A stretch of 17,953 nt of DNA from Triparma columacea (lineage: Eukaryota > Sar > Bolidophyceae > Parmales > Triparmaceae): NCBI GenBank assembly GCA_030267965.1, contig BRYA01000975.1:5057-23009 (forward strand), written 5' to 3'. Shown here piece by piece: positions 16,957 through 17,953 of this stretch; position 1 is the first letter of the stretch; each line of letters starts with the position of its first letter. Under the pieces are notes generated by a model, which saw only the letters and a program-made list of their open reading frames with translations, had not been told where the DNA came from and searched no databases. A program made the translations under genes and the position numbers.

Positions 16957-17953
16957 GGCCCGGACATCTCGCGGGGGAGGGGGAGGGTGTCACGGAGGAG
17001 GAAAGAGAGAGAGAGAGACAGAGACAGAGACACCCAAGGGGGGCGATTGGAAGCAGCAGAAGCAGCGATTACCTTGGCATCGAAGGCAGAGGATATAGGG
17101 GGGCTCAACTTCGTCCTTGGTGGTGGGGGAGAGGGGGGGGGGAGAGAAAGCGGGGGGGATTACGGAATCAACTATAGAGAAGGCAACGAGACTGAAAGAG
17201 CGAACTACTAAGGGCAACGGCAGGCTCCACAGCATAAGTAACCCCCGTCGATTTGTTTACGCCATAATTTACAATTATTTTTTATCAAGGGGCGAACACA
17301 ACCTTGGAATCCCTAACGACCTTGGTTTGAACTTGGGGAACAACAACAGCGCTTTGGCGACCGAAGGTGAATGAGGGAGGGCAACGGTACGGCCCTGGGA
17401 GTTTAGTAAATGCGTTTTTCCGGATCTTTTTCTGTGGCCTTCCATGTGACATGAGACAAAAACAAAGGAATCCTGCCTTCGGCCTTTCGGCCTTTGCCTT
17501 TCACTTTGAGGAGAAAATTCTAATTTCTTGCTTGTGAGTACGCAATCGGGACTCGAGATAAAGTGAGAAGCCCTTCTCTTTTATCTAATTTCTAGACTTC
17601 ATGGCCTCATGTAAAAACTGCGTGAAGTTGGGGTTGGGAGGATGTAACATGCACGTGGGGTTCTGCGAGGCTTTCAGTTGGGGCCAAATTTTTGCATTCA
17701 CGAAGGAATTTGGACCCTGGTCATGATACATCGACCGCTGTCACTATATTATGCGGAAAAAATCGACGGGAATCAATGACTGGGACGACTCATGTAAAAA
17801 ATTCTCTTGCCAAGTCTTGAACGAGGGGAGGATATCAACACATAAGAACAGTCCCGGCTTTGGGGTGGGCGTCCTGACGTTCCCCTTTGCGAAGCTATCA
17901 TGATGGTAGATTACTTGACTCACACCTCACCCCATTTCCATCGTCTCCGCAGA
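16957..17953. other. Right-end region without a supported gene
   Basis: After the Cys-repeat stop there is purine-rich low-complexity DNA (gagagagagagacagagac, about 17005-17030, and G runs near 17130-17155), then ordinary spacer. A short direct repeat cggccttt occurs at about 17479-17496. Two small plus-strand frames are visible: 17601-17726 (41 codons, four Cys) and 17751-17903 (50 codons, ending with a hydrophobic GFGVGVLTFPFAKLS). The last bases (ccatcgtctccgcag) look like a splice acceptor, so a gene may continue to the right. None of this is strong enough to call. Confidence 0.4.
17751..17903 (+). CDS. Possible 50-codon ORF or exon
   Basis: This ATG-started frame encodes a basic, Cys-containing start and then SPGFGVGVLTFPFAKLS. 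The G.G.L..P.A pattern resembles the first helix of amino-acid permease-type transporters, but a TGA follows at once and no clean donor is visible before it. It could be an exon fragment of a gene running off the right edge, a relic, or chance. Confidence 0.15.
   Translation: MRKKSTGINDWDDSCKKFSCQVLNEGRISTHKNSPGFGVGVLTFPFAKLS

Noticed and set aside
17117..17374. 85-codon plus-strand frame
   Set aside because: Begins in purine-rich low-complexity sequence and has no features or splice support.

Overview
The window looks like nuclear DNA of a photosynthetic eukaryote with a complex red plastid, most likely a stramenopile alga (pelagophyte-, dictyochophyte- or diatom-like). Three lines of sequence evidence support this. 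The genes are broken by short GT-AG introns (45-227 bp, 21 modelled). Three proteins start with a signal peptide ending in an ASA-F, ALS-F or ALG-F type junction, the signature of bipartite plastid targeting. One of these proteins is a light-harvesting protein of the red lineage. I cannot fix the species.

Layout, left to right. 1-536 is strongly AT-rich and holds no gene. 537-781 (+) looks like a broken terminal exon. 829-3197 (-) is a divergent ABCE1/RLI-type twin-ATPase in 4 exons whose iron-sulfur domain has lost ligands. 3317-4072 (+) is an unsupported hypothetical ORF. 4267-5387 (+) is a light-harvesting protein (2 exons). 5568-7096 (-) is a class I fructose-bisphosphate aldolase (4 exons) with a plastid-type leader. 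7214-8095 (+) is a small plastid-type protein (3 exons) with a SYSEAR...W / PSNPEKVYK...W motif. 8526-8650 (-) is a frameshifted relic of an aspartate aminotransferase exon. 8900-10874 (-) is an NRAMP metal transporter (4 exons). 11259-12178 (+) is a secreted CREG-like protein (3 exons). 12542-14064 (-) is a single-pass membrane protein (5 exons), followed in frame by a Tyr-rich tail beyond a TGA. 14279-16956 (+) is a 772-residue secreted Cys-rich repeat protein (4 exons). 16957-17953 has no convincing gene.

Genes alternate between strands, with short head-to-head and tail-to-tail gaps, so ABCE1/ORF, aldolase/plastid protein, NRAMP/CREG and the two Cys-rich surface proteins share divergent promoter regions. 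The light-harvesting protein and aldolase are photosynthesis functions, and the right third encodes secretory and surface proteins.

The most striking non-genic signal is a family of intron-resident elements. A word close to gatgagcgaagcgacgag, or its inverse, lies next to splice sites in at least seven introns, in both orientations relative to the genes. In the best copies it forms terminal inverted repeats, and two copies also share internal sequence. This is what introner elements (intron-generating DNA transposons) look like. All intron models were made by eye from splice consensus, reading frame and protein homology. No alignment or RNA data were available.
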